In this document: in pieces, positions 1-6,652 of the stretch
Numbering within the stretch: the stretch's first letter is position 1
Layout of the letters: the number at the start of each line of letters is the position of its first letter
Assembly (NCBI GenBank): GCA_964542875.1
Contig: CAZIWA010000117.1
Coordinates: 1-17,860, forward strand
Reading direction: 5' to 3'
Source: CAZGOM01 sp964542875
GTDB lineage: Bacteria; Planctomycetota; Phycisphaerae; Phycisphaerales; Phycisphaeraceae
DNA: 17,860 nucleotides
Notes under the pieces: generated by a model
What the model was told of the DNA's origin: nothing
Databases searched by the model: none
The model's input: only the letters and a program-made list of their open reading frames with translations
Made by a program: the position numbers and the translations under genes

Positions 1-1803
1 CAGATTCGGCGCCGGCTCAAGCTGGCCGTACACCGGCGAATACCACCCCTCCCGCGGTTCGCTCTGCCCGCAATACACCTTCACCTGATCAAACGCCACG
101 CTCGGCAGCGCCATCAGCAGCAGATTCGCATCCGCATATCCCGTCACCGCCCGCGCGCCCTGCCCATGCCGCTCCGCCGCCACCGCGCCCGGCGCGTATT
201 GAAACCGCATATCCACGCTGTGTTCCCCGTCCCCTTCCACCCGGTCAAACACCAGCCAGAACCGCTGATCCACGAACACGATCTCCCGCCGATGGACCGC
301 TTTCACTTTTCCTTCCGGCCCGTATCCCAGATCATAAAACCCGCCGGCCCGCGTCAGGGTCGGCGTCGTGCTCCACGTCACCGGGCACGGCTTGCGGGAG
401 ATCCATGTCTCCCGGTGCCCCACGCTGTTCTGGCCCAGGTCATCGATCAAGATCGTGCTGTGCGCCCGCGTGTGCTTAAAGTGCATCCGGAACGACACCG
501 CCGAGTTGTCGTACAAATGCCTCCCCGGGTCCACGATGAAGTCCCGCCCATACGCATGAAGCACGAAGGAAAGCTTGTCCTCATGCTGGTGCGAACGGCC
601 GTACGGCCCCATGTCAAAGGCCAGGTACAGGTCCCCATCACGCGCCCTCTGCCGCAGGAATGCCATGCCCGCGTATTCATAAAGCGCAGGCCCGATTTCC
701 GCCGGATCCGCATTCAAATGCCCCAGCCCCAGCCGCGTCGCCGTCTCCCAATGTTTCCCCACCACGATCGGGTCTGAGTCATTGGTGGCGATGTGCGTCT
801 TCCCGCCCGGCGTCACTGCGGCCTGCCAATAGCGAAGCATCTTCCCAAACGTCTCCAGCGTCTCCGGCGTAAGCGACTTGCCCAACTGCTTGAGCCCGGG
901 AATGCAGTCAAAAAGATTGTCGATCACCACCGAGTGGTAATGCGAGGTCAGTTCATCCTGCACGCCGTCGGGCAGCACCTGGTCGGCGATCTGCTCATGC
1001 AGCAGCTTCACCGCGTAGTCTGCAAAACGATTCGTATCGCGAAGCGGAAACCCCGTGATCGTCGGCAGCATCCCCCGCATGCCGATCGTCGGCCAGTTCC
1101 CCGCATGTCCCGCCGTCACGATCTCCAGATACGCGCACTGGTCATGCAGCGACTTCACAACCGTCGCCAGTTCCACCGGCGAAACCACCCCATGAGGCAA
1201 CAGCGCATGCACCGTCCGCGTCCAGATGGCAACATGCAGCGCCTCATTCAGGTAAGACCCAAACACATACGGCGTACCCGTGAACATGCGTGAAAAATCC
1301 GCCTTGGCGATCCAATCCAGAATCAGCCCCACCGCCTTCTTCGCATACCGCTCTTCTCCCGTCGCCAAATACGCCGCCGTCAGAGGCGAAAGAAACGTAA
1401 ACCGATTCAGGTCATGTCCCCAATGCGCCGTACCGGGGTTAAAGTCCCAATCGATTGATTCCGGCAACTCATGCGCCTCCCCGTAAAACGTGAACTTGTG
1501 TGCCAGAATCTCATCGGCTTCTTGAAGCTGCTCCGGCGAAATAACCTTTCTCGCCGCCGCATTAGGCGCGCTCGAAGCAACACAGGCGCCATACAGCGCG
1601 CTTAACACGCCGTTGCCATCGCCCGCAGCCGTAGCGGCCGCCAGCCCAGGCACCTTTGCGCGATCCAAAAGCCCGGCCACCTCAAGCCCCAGGGCATTCG
1701 CATCCATCCCCGATGCATCAAACGACCTCAGCGCTTCATAAACCTGCGGCTTGGTGAATGTTTTTAAAACAGGCAAATCCGCGCGCGTGTAGGCCTTGGT
1801 CAT
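1..1803 (-). CDS. Heparinase II/III-family polysaccharide lyase, partial (C-terminus off the left edge)
   Basis: The frame is open for 601 codons from ATG at 1803 to the window edge. Reading the minus strand gives an alpha-helical N-terminal half (about residues 90-380) with segments typical of the heparinase II/III toroid, such as AGHAGNWPTIG (231-241) and the TSHYH motif (286-290). The beta-sandwich half begins near residue 390 with the hallmark GPYGRSHQHEDKLSF (399-413) and DFIVDPG (421-427). Members of this superfamily (PL12, PL15, PL17, PL21) cleave uronic-acid polysaccharides by beta-elimination. Candidate catalytic or metal-site residues are N236, H288, Y289, H405 and H407; the substrate cannot be read from sequence. 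No signal peptide is visible at the chosen start and no Shine-Dalgarno precedes it; a small hairpin sits there instead. Codons end mostly in G (GCG, CTG, ACG), unlike the plus-strand genes. Family assignment is firm; substrate is unknown. Confidence 0.87.
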   Translation of the reverse strand, partial: MTKAYTRADLPVLKTFTKPQVYEALRSFDASGMDANALGLEVAGLLDRAKVPGLAAATAAGDGNGVLSALYGACVASSAPNAAARKVISPEQLQEADEILAHKFTFYGEAHELPESIDWDFNPGTAHWGHDLNRFTFLSPLTAAYLATGEERYAKKAVGLILDWIAKADFSRMFTGTPYVFGSYLNEALHVAIWTRTVHALLPHGVVSPVELATVVKSLHDQCAYLEIVTAGHAGNWPTIGMRGMLPTITGFPLRDTNRFADYAVKLLHEQIADQVLPDGVQDELTSHYHSVVIDNLFDCIPGLKQLGKSLTPETLETFGKMLRYWQAAVTPGGKTHIATNDSDPIVVGKHWETATRLGLGHLNADPAEIGPALYEYAGMAFLRQRARDGDLYLAFDMGPYGRSHQHEDKLSFVLHAYGRDFIVDPGRHLYDNSAVSFRMHFKHTRAHSTILIDDLGQNSVGHRETWISRKPCPVTWSTTPTLTRAGGFYDLGYGPEGKVKAVHRREIVFVDQRFWLVFDRVEGDGEHSVDMRFQYAPGAVAAERHGQGARAVTGYADANLLLMALPSVAFDQVKVYCGQSEPREGWYSPVYGQLEPAPNL

Positions 1804-1815
1804 ATAAAACCCCAG

Positions 1816-1834
1816 CCGGTCGCTCGGTGACCGG
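1816..1834 (-). promoter_or_regulatory. Small hairpin in the 5' leader of the lyase gene
   Basis: A perfect 6-bp inverted repeat, CCGGTC (1816-1821) and GACCGG (1829-1834), with a 7-nt loop lies 13-31 nt upstream of the lyase ATG. It occupies the place where a ribosome-binding site would normally be. It could influence translation or be chance in GC-rich DNA. Confidence 0.25.
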
Positions 1835-2148
1835 GTGCGGCCAGTGTAACCAGCCATGAGCAAGCCGCGTCATCGCCGGTGCCACGGGTCGACTTGTCCG
1901 CCAGCGTCCCGTTGGGCCCTCAAACACACGTGGGAACCTGCATTCATCATCGGTATCGACGGATGAACATCACAACGCTAGACCCCGCGATTCTGGCGGC
2001 ATGCTCTCGTCCGCGTGAGCATGTCTTGCTCTTTAATAATCCGTCTGACCCCCACCATCAACCAATACCCCCACGCCCCTATGAAAGCCAGGGCGAGCAC
2101 GTGATCGCGCTCAACCCTGGGCCCACTCCCCTGTCATACATCTGGGCG
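1835..2148. other. Intergenic stretch without a credible gene
   Basis: No frame here has coding character on either strand. The only structure I can support is the palindromic repeat at 2000-2063. No clear promoter for the lyase gene could be picked out. Confidence 0.6.
2000..2063. repeat. Dispersed palindromic repeat, copy 1
   Basis: The core is a near-perfect palindrome, CATGCTCTCG (2000-2009), TCCG loop, CGTGAGCATG (2014-2023), with 9 of 10 pairs matching. It continues through a shared flank (GCATGTCTTGC, then AATAA, then CACCATCAACC at 2053-2063). The same arrangement in the same order recurs at 3684-3748. The length, hairpin form and intergenic position resemble REP-type repeats. This copy lies downstream of the 35-residue membrane protein gene. 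Confidence 0.75.
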
Positions 2149-2256
2149 TTAGCGCCGCAGCACCAGAACAATAATCACAATCAAAATGATCAGGCCCAGC
2201 GTACCGCCGCCGATGTACACATAGTCAGCAAGCATGGGGGTAATGAGGTGAGACAT
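2149..2256 (-). CDS. 35-residue single-pass membrane peptide
   Basis: This short gene reads ATG at 2256 to TAA at 2149-2151. An AAGGAG Shine-Dalgarno (2263-2268) sits 6 nt before the start, one of the best-placed sites in the window. The peptide begins MSHLITPMLADYVYIGG, followed by a very hydrophobic helix rich in Ile, Val and Leu (about residues 19-33), and ends in LRR. One membrane pass with a basic C-terminal tail is the clear prediction, with the short N-terminus probably outside. Similar tiny Gly-then-Ile/Val/Leu-then-Arg proteins are common in bacteria and often annotated as hypothetical; they recall DUF3309-like peptides, but I cannot assign a family. The gene stands alone in a gene-poor stretch and no promoter is clear. 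Function unknown. Confidence 0.75.
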   Translation of the reverse strand: MSHLITPMLADYVYIGGGTLGLIILIVIIVLVLRR

Positions 2257-2816
2257 GGTGTGCTCCTTATAAGCGTGATGGACAAGTCGGACTCTCAACT
2301 GACTGTAGGCGATGATTAGGAGAACACCAGCGCCAAGCCCGCCCGGAACAATCTGTGGAGAAGAACACGCCTCACAAAAACCCCTTGAAACAAGGCACGT
2401 AACACCCCCCAGGGGACTTCCCCTTGGGGTTCAACGAGGCCTTTTTGATTTACGTCTCAGGCGAATCCCGATGCGCCATCGTGGCGCACGCTCGTTTCTG
2501 GATGGCCCACTGTAGACCGTCTGCGGGCTACAGTGTGTCTTGCACGGACTTTCGTTGATTCAAACATCCTCCAACCTTAGAGCTTCTCTTTAACTCTCCC
2601 TCCATTCCTTCTGGCCAGACCCTAAACCCCAGACCCCAGACCCTTCTTCGTCTTTTTTTTCCATCCCCATTTTTCCATACCCCGCCGCGCCTCTCCATGC
2701 CATGATCATCAAAACCTCCAAGGCCGGATTTCAACATTCAATGTCCATCCCGCCCATTGATCTCCCCGCCTCTGAGCATTACGTTCAATGGGTCACGCTC
2801 AAACGAGGAGTTCCAA
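2257..2816. other. Gene-poor intergenic region with GC-rich hairpins and a C-rich tract
   Basis: No convincing gene is present in these 560 bases. Visible elements are a minus-strand hairpin followed by five T (2376-2395), a second hairpin of CCCC/GGGG blocks (2406-2429), and three copies of CCAGACC (2615-2621, 2629-2635, 2636-2642) followed by a pyrimidine-rich tract. An upstream ATG at 2757 would extend the next gene by 20 residues but lacks a ribosome-binding site. Confidence 0.5.
2376..2395 (-). terminator. Weak minus-strand terminator-like hairpin
   Basis: On the minus strand a 5-bp stem CCTTG-TTT-CAAGG (2383-2395) is followed by GG and five T (2376-2380). The GC-block hairpin at 2406-2429 lies just before it. 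Together they could end or attenuate a transcript heading toward the 35-residue gene. The short stem makes this uncertain. Confidence 0.3.
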
Positions 2817-3620
2817 ATGGCGACGCTCCAATCCACCGGCAACCACACCCGCCCCTGCAACGACTGGGCAGACTTCAAAGCCCGCTGGGGCGGCCTCCAC
2901 AACTTCCTCATGCACCCCGGCATCGCCGGCCCGCTCCCCTTTCAAGTCCCCTCCATGGAAGAGCTCATTGAGCGCGTCCGTGCCGATGATCACACCCTTT
3001 TCCGCACCGGCGAAAAGAAACCCACCTTCGACGTCACCGGCATTCCCGACGCCAAAACCATGCCCGTCCACAAGCTGCTCCAGCGCCCGTTTGTCATGGC
3101 CAACTTCGAACTCGCCCGAAAACTCTGCGACAAAGGCGAAATCTTCGAAGGCCTCGAAGAACGCTGGGTCCAGCCCTGGCGGCAAAAACTCATCTCCCAG
3201 GGCTTCACCTTCGACAAGGTCTTCTCCATCATCTTCGCTTCCGGCGCCAACAGCGCCTCCAACTACCACTGGGACTTCACCCACCAGATGGCCTGGCAGA
3301 TCATCGGCACAAAGCACTTCCACGGGCTGTCGGACCCCGACCGCTGGACCAATGAAAAACTCCGCTGCGACACCGTCCTTAAAGACATGGCCCGGCCCGA
3401 AGAAGTCACCGACGCCGACACTTACACCATCGCCCAGCCCCCCGGCACGGTGCTCTGGAACGCCATCACCACCCCCCACTGGGTGGAAACCTTCGACACC
3501 CCCGCCGCCACCCTCACCCTCGTGCACACCAACCTCCGCCTCCACGGCAAGCTCTGCCCGCACGGCGAAGAACTCGTCAACTACCGCGCCCGCAAAGCCA
3601 CCATCACCAGTACCTATTAA
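2817..3620 (+). CDS. Cupin/JmjC-like protein, probable Fe(II)/2-oxoglutarate-dependent oxygenase
   Basis: The product has 267 residues. The start at 2817 is chosen because GAGGAG (2805-2810) lies 6 nt upstream; the ATG 20 codons earlier has no such site. The iron-site signature is HxD in NYHWDF (H151, D153) with a distal His in TPHWVETF (H221). Sixty-eight residues separate the pair, as expected for a double-stranded beta-helix of the cupin_8/JmjC-like group. Members hydroxylate amino-acid side chains or small molecules using Fe(II), O2 and 2-oxoglutarate. The sequence between (GTKHFHGL, PPGTVLWNA) fits strands of the same fold, and the PPGTVLWN turn is typical before the distal His. The protein appears cytosolic, with no signal peptide. 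It stands alone between two gene-poor gaps, so context gives no substrate. Fold and metal site are likely; the reaction is unknown. Confidence 0.82.
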   Translation: MATLQSTGNHTRPCNDWADFKARWGGLHNFLMHPGIAGPLPFQVPSMEELIERVRADDHTLFRTGEKKPTFDVTGIPDAKTMPVHKLLQRPFVMANFELARKLCDKGEIFEGLEERWVQPWRQKLISQGFTFDKVFSIIFASGANSASNYHWDFTHQMAWQIIGTKHFHGLSDPDRWTNEKLRCDTVLKDMARPEEVTDADTYTIAQPPGTVLWNAITTPHWVETFDTPAATLTLVHTNLRLHGKLCPHGEELVNYRARKATITSTY

Positions 3621-3683
3621 CCTCTGTCCCAATTGACTTTCAGATTCGCAGACAAATCCTCCCCACACCCACTCCCGGGGTGC

Positions 3684-3748
3684 CATGCTCTCGTCCACGT
3701 AAGCATGTCTTGCCCACGCCAATAAAAATCCCTCAACCACCATCAACC
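3684..3748. repeat. Dispersed palindromic repeat, copy 2
   Basis: CATGCTCTCG (3684-3693), TCCA loop, CGTAAGCATG (3698-3707) forms a stem with 8 of 10 pairs. The flank again carries GCATGTCTTGC, then AATAA, then CACCATCAACC (3738-3748), in the same order and at nearly the same spacing as copy 1. The most symmetrical ancestor of both copies would be CATGCTTACG-TCCA-CGTAAGCATG. It lies 64 nt downstream of the cupin gene. Confidence 0.75.
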
Positions 3749-3757
3749 CAAAACACG

Positions 3758-3800
3758 TTAGCCCGACGTGCAAACGAGGGTATTCGGGCACTAGCCCGAC
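3758..3800. repeat. TAGCCCGAC direct repeat with internal hairpin
   Basis: TAGCCCGAC occurs at 3759-3767 and again at 3792-3800. Between them, TCGGGC-ACTA-GCCCGA (3784-3799) forms a perfect 6-bp hairpin with a 4-nt loop. The first unit continues as GTGCAAACGAGGG. This resembles an intergenic sequence I recall as abundant in planctomycete genomes, but I cannot check that here. Confidence 0.5.
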
Positions 3801-3843
3801 CTCCCGCTCAACACACAAAAAACCCCACCACTCACCTCATCCC

Positions 3844-3978
3844 TCAACCCCCTCTGATCTTGCTCACGCCTGAACCACCTCCCCCAACATCCCTCCCCAC
3901 CAGGGTAAAAGCATTTGGGGTATTTGTCGGCACATGCACCCGGGGTATCGGGTTTTCGGGGGGCTTCGATAAGTTCAT
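3844..3978 (-). pseudogene. Possible remnant of a prepilin-type N-terminus
   Basis: A 44-codon minus-strand frame starts MNLSKPPENP and reaches PNAFTLV (about residues 21-27). AFTLV is the start of the type IV prepilin cleavage site, usually AFTLVELLVVI in planctomycete DUF1559/type II pseudopilin proteins. Here the frame continues GRDVGGGG and stops, with no hydrophobic helix. The likeliest reading is a decayed or truncated prepilin-like gene; a chance match is a real alternative. No good ribosome-binding site is visible. Confidence 0.22.
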
Positions 3979-4205
3979 GTCGCCTAAGGTGAATGCCATT
4001 TTGTGGCATGATCCGCCTTTGGGTTCCTCATGGACACCCGGCAACCCGTTACCCCGTCACCCGGGCGCGTGGGAAATCGACAAATGCTTTGACCCTGCCC
4101 TCCCCACCCCCACCTCAAAAAATTTCTCGGCCATACCATTCCAGCTAACAAATCCACATTGGAATGACTTTTGCATCACTTTTCAGAAACCGCCACAAAC
4201 CGCGT

Positions 4206-4211
4206 TAGAAT
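4206..4211 (+). promoter_or_regulatory. Candidate -10 box of recR, implying a leaderless transcript
   Basis: TAGAAT lies 6 nt before the recR ATG, so transcription would begin at or within a base or two of the start codon. The upstream region has no good -35 (TTCAGA at 4182-4187 is the best placed). No Shine-Dalgarno precedes the ATG, which suits leaderless initiation. Confidence 0.4.
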
Positions 4212-4217
4212 AAGCGC

Positions 4218-4835
4218 ATGGCGTTTGGCACCCACACTTCCGCGATGAACCAGCTCATTCAAAGGCTGACAAAACTGCCCGGCATCGGCAGGCGGTCCGC
4301 CGAACGTTTGGCATACCACTTGCTCAAGCAGCCCGCCGCCGAGTCCGAAGCCCTCGCAGAAGCCATCCTCCAGCTCAAACACAACGTCAAAACCTGCCGC
4401 GTCTGCTTCAACCTCGCAGAGTCAGACCCCTGCCCCATCTGTTCCGACGCCAGGCGGGATCAATCCCTCGTCATGGTCGTCGAACAGCCCGGCGATGTCG
4501 TCGCCCTGGAGACCGCGGGCCTCTATCACGGCGTCTATCACGTCCTCATGGGCCGCCTCTCGCCTCTGGATGGCGTCGGCCCCGGGGAAATCAACGCCCA
4601 GGCCCTCTTCGCCCGCGCCAAGTCCGGTCAGGTCCGCGAAGTCATCCTCGGCACCCAGCCCACCCTCGAAGGCGACGGCACCGCCCTCTATCTCACCGAC
4701 AAACTAAAACCCCTGGGCGTCAAAGTCACCCGTCTGGCCCGCGGCCTCCCCACCGGCGTCAACCTCGACGTCGTCAGCAAAGCCGTCCTCGCGGACGCCA
4801 TCGAAGGCCGCCAAAACGTCTCTTCCAACGAGTAA
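4218..4835 (+). CDS. recR: Recombination mediator RecR
   Basis: RecR works with RecO and RecF to load RecA onto single-stranded DNA at gaps and stalled forks. The 205-residue length matches the family (about 200). Domains in order are the helix-hairpin-helix N-terminus LPGIGRRSAERLAYHLL (20-36), a four-Cys zinc finger (C60, C63, C72, C75), a Toprim domain starting SLVMVVEQPGD (83-93) with ILGTQPTLEGDGTA (143-156), and the C-terminal LARGLPTGVNLD (173-184) and AIEGRQ. The usual C-terminal consensus LARGLPVGGELE is slightly diverged here. The start at 4218 gives an N-terminus of normal length; ATG at 4245 is an alternative. No Shine-Dalgarno is present. rpoN follows 154 nt later on the same strand. 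Identification is secure. Confidence 0.96.
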   Translation: MAFGTHTSAMNQLIQRLTKLPGIGRRSAERLAYHLLKQPAAESEALAEAILQLKHNVKTCRVCFNLAESDPCPICSDARRDQSLVMVVEQPGDVVALETAGLYHGVYHVLMGRLSPLDGVGPGEINAQALFARAKSGQVREVILGTQPTLEGDGTALYLTDKLKPLGVKVTRLARGLPTGVNLDVVSKAVLADAIEGRQNVSSNE

Positions 4836-4896
4836 TCAACCCATGTTTCCGCACGCCGCACAAACCCCAGCAGAAAGGCCCTGATTTAAAACTTGA

Positions 4897-4983
4897 GATT
4901 TATGATTTGAATTTGGTAGGCCCGCAAACGCACCCAGCCCCCGCCTCTTTAAATCACAAATAACAAATTTTAAATCATAAATT
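4897..4983. repeat. AT-rich inverted repeat in front of rpoN
   Basis: The arms GATTTATGATTTGAATTTGG (4897-4916) and AACAAATTTTAAATCATAAA (4962-4981) are imperfect reverse complements sharing TTTATGATTT and AATTTG. They flank a GC-rich centre of about 45 nt, and the right arm ends 6 nt from the rpoN ATG. The AT-rich arms contrast sharply with the surrounding DNA. They may carry the rpoN promoter, bind a regulator, or be a small mobile repeat. Confidence 0.45.
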
Positions 4984-4989
4984 CCCCTC

Positions 4990-6552
4990 ATGCGTTTGGA
5001 CACCGGACAACATCTGCGCATCGACCAACGCCTGAAACTTGCCCCGCGCATGATTCAGGCGATGGAAATCCTGCAGATGCCCACCGTCGCCCTTGAGGAA
5101 CGCATCAACCAGGAGCTCGCCTCCAACCCCACCCTGGAGCTGCGCGAAGAAGAGCCCGACAAACGCGCCCTGCGCGAACTCAAGCACGACAACCGCCGCG
5201 ACGCCAGCGAAGGCGAGCGCACCATGGTTGCCGGCGACGCCCAGAAAGACCCCGGTCAAAGCGCCGATTTTGAACGCCTCACCAACTTCTCCCAGGACCA
5301 GCCCGAGGCCGCAGGCAACCAGTACGACGACGACCGCCCCTTCCGCCGCCGCACCTCCGACGATGACCGCGACGCCAAGCAGGAAGCGCTTCTCAACCAC
5401 GCCTCCCGGCCCGAAAGCCTGCTGGACCAGCTCGACCACCAATGGGCGCTCCTGGAGCTTGAGCACCCCGAAGACCGTCCCGTCGGCCTCTATCTCGCCG
5501 GCCTCGTTGATCCCGCCGGCTATCTGCGCTTGAGCGATGAGGAAATGCTCAAGGACGCCCCGCGAAACACCACCCTCGCACAGCTCCACCGCACCATCAA
5601 AACAATGCAGGACAACCTGGAGCCCGCCGGCATCTGCGCGCGTAATCTGCGCGAATGCCTGCTCATCCAGCTTGATGCCAGGCTGCAGGAGCTCCGCGAC
5701 GAACTGGGCCTCGCGCCCGACGCCACGCTCGACGAGATCGACGAAGACCTCGCCCGTGCGCGCGTCATCGTCGATAAATACCTCCCCGAGGTGGAAACCA
5801 ACCGGCTCCCCAGGATCGCCAAGGCGCTCGGCGTCGATGTCGAAGACATCAACAAGGCCATCATGGCACTCCGGCACTTCTCCCCTCACCCCGGCCGCGG
5901 CCTGGTGCAGGAGGCCAACCGGGCCATCGTGCCCGATGTCCAGGTGGATTACGACCCCGACGAGGACCGCTACACCGTCCGGCTCAACGACAGCCGCCTG
6001 CCCGGCCTCACGCTCAACCCGACTTACCAGCAGATGTCGCGCGACAAGACCGCGGACAAAAAAACCCGCGAGTTCGTCACCAACAACCTCCGCTCCGCAT
6101 CCTGGCTCATGGACGCCATCAAGCAGCGCCAGCAGACGCTCCTGAAAGTCGCCACCATCGTCGTAAACGCCCAGCGGGAATTCCTCGACCGCGGCCCCCA
6201 GGCCCTCAAACCCCTCCCCATGGCACAGGTCGCCGAAGAAGTCGGCGTCCATGTCGCCACCATCTCCCGCGCCGTCCACGAAAAATACCTCCAGACCCCC
6301 ATTGGCATCTTCCCCCTGCGCGACTTCTTCTCAGGCGGCACCGAAACCCAGGCCGGCGAATCCATGAGCTGGACCGCCGTCCAGGCCAAGCTCAAAGAAC
6401 TCATCGACGGCGAAGACAAATCCAACCCCCTCAGCGACGACGAACTGGTCGACAAGCTCAAGGCCGCCGGCATCGAAATCGCCCGCCGCACCGTCGCCAA
6501 GTACCGCAAGGAAATGAACATCCCCACCGGCCGCATGCGCCGCCTCTATTAA
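4990..6552 (+). CDS. rpoN: RNA polymerase sigma-54 factor RpoN
   Basis: This is the alternative sigma factor that recognises -24/-12 promoters and needs AAA+ activator ATPases to open DNA. The 520-residue product shows the full architecture. Region I is Gln/Leu-rich with LAPRMIQAMEILQMPT (17-32) and NPTLELREEE (46-55). An acidic, charged region II follows (about 55-130), then the core-binding region, a helix-turn-helix (about 408-432, VAEEVGVHVATISRAVHEKY) followed by GIFPLRDFFSGG, and the RpoN box ARRTVAKYRK (498-507) near the C-terminus. The start at 4990 gives a standard N-terminus; the preceding ATTCCCCTC has no Shine-Dalgarno. It sits 154 nt after recR, separated by an AT-rich inverted repeat that suggests separate regulation. 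No activator gene is in the window, so its targets cannot be inferred. Confidence 0.97.
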   Translation: MRLDTGQHLRIDQRLKLAPRMIQAMEILQMPTVALEERINQELASNPTLELREEEPDKRALRELKHDNRRDASEGERTMVAGDAQKDPGQSADFERLTNFSQDQPEAAGNQYDDDRPFRRRTSDDDRDAKQEALLNHASRPESLLDQLDHQWALLELEHPEDRPVGLYLAGLVDPAGYLRLSDEEMLKDAPRNTTLAQLHRTIKTMQDNLEPAGICARNLRECLLIQLDARLQELRDELGLAPDATLDEIDEDLARARVIVDKYLPEVETNRLPRIAKALGVDVEDINKAIMALRHFSPHPGRGLVQEANRAIVPDVQVDYDPDEDRYTVRLNDSRLPGLTLNPTYQQMSRDKTADKKTREFVTNNLRSASWLMDAIKQRQQTLLKVATIVVNAQREFLDRGPQALKPLPMAQVAEEVGVHVATISRAVHEKYLQTPIGIFPLRDFFSGGTETQAGESMSWTAVQAKLKELIDGEDKSNPLSDDELVDKLKAAGIEIARRTVAKYRKEMNIPTGRMRRLY

Positions 6553-6590
6553 AAAAACACATCGCAACCGACCTCTCCTCCTGCGGCGTG

Positions 6591-6620
6591 TTAGACGAAA
6601 AATACAACCTAGGCTATAAA
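6591..6620 (+). promoter_or_regulatory. Sigma-70-type promoter of the sialidase-like gene
   Basis: TTAGAC (6591-6596) and TATAAA (6615-6620) are separated by 18 nt and lie 32 nt before the ATG at 6653. This gives a short leader. The C-rich leader contains no Shine-Dalgarno at a useful distance. Confidence 0.5.
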
Positions 6621-6652
6621 CGTCATTTCCCCTCGCCCTCCCCCCTCTGGAG

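Larger units (their letters stand above)
3621..4217. other. Repeat-rich intergenic island
   Basis: These 597 bases hold no well-supported gene. They contain copy 2 of the palindromic repeat (3684-3748), a TAGCCCGAC element (3758-3800), a possible prepilin remnant on the minus strand (3844-3978), an imperfect 8-mer tandem around 4034-4065, and the recR promoter at the right end. A plus-strand open frame covers much of it but runs through the repeats and has a Pro/Thr/Leu composition typical of C-rich noncoding DNA. Confidence 0.6.

Noticed and set aside
166..1293. Plus-strand open frames over the lyase gene
   Set aside because: Arg/Pro/His-rich shadow composition; the minus strand encodes a continuous 601-codon lyase.
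1890..2289. CGACTTGTCC at 1890-1899 and inverted at 2280-2289
   Set aside because: A single 10-mer match is expected by chance in a window of this size and nothing else is shared.
2799..3818. A 339-codon minus-strand frame over the cupin gene
   Set aside because: Gly/Val/Glu-rich shadow that runs into the repeat; the plus-strand gene has the HxD...H site and a Shine-Dalgarno.
4034..4065. Imperfect ACCC-type 8-mer tandem
   Set aside because: Units are too diverged to call a real tandem repeat.
3680..4213. A 177-codon plus-strand frame in the repeat island
   Set aside because: It starts inside the palindromic repeat, crosses other repeats and has a Pro/Thr composition typical of C-rich noncoding DNA.
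4975..6279. A 434-codon open frame antisense to rpoN
   Set aside because: Same codon-bias shadow; rpoN on the plus strand is unmistakable.
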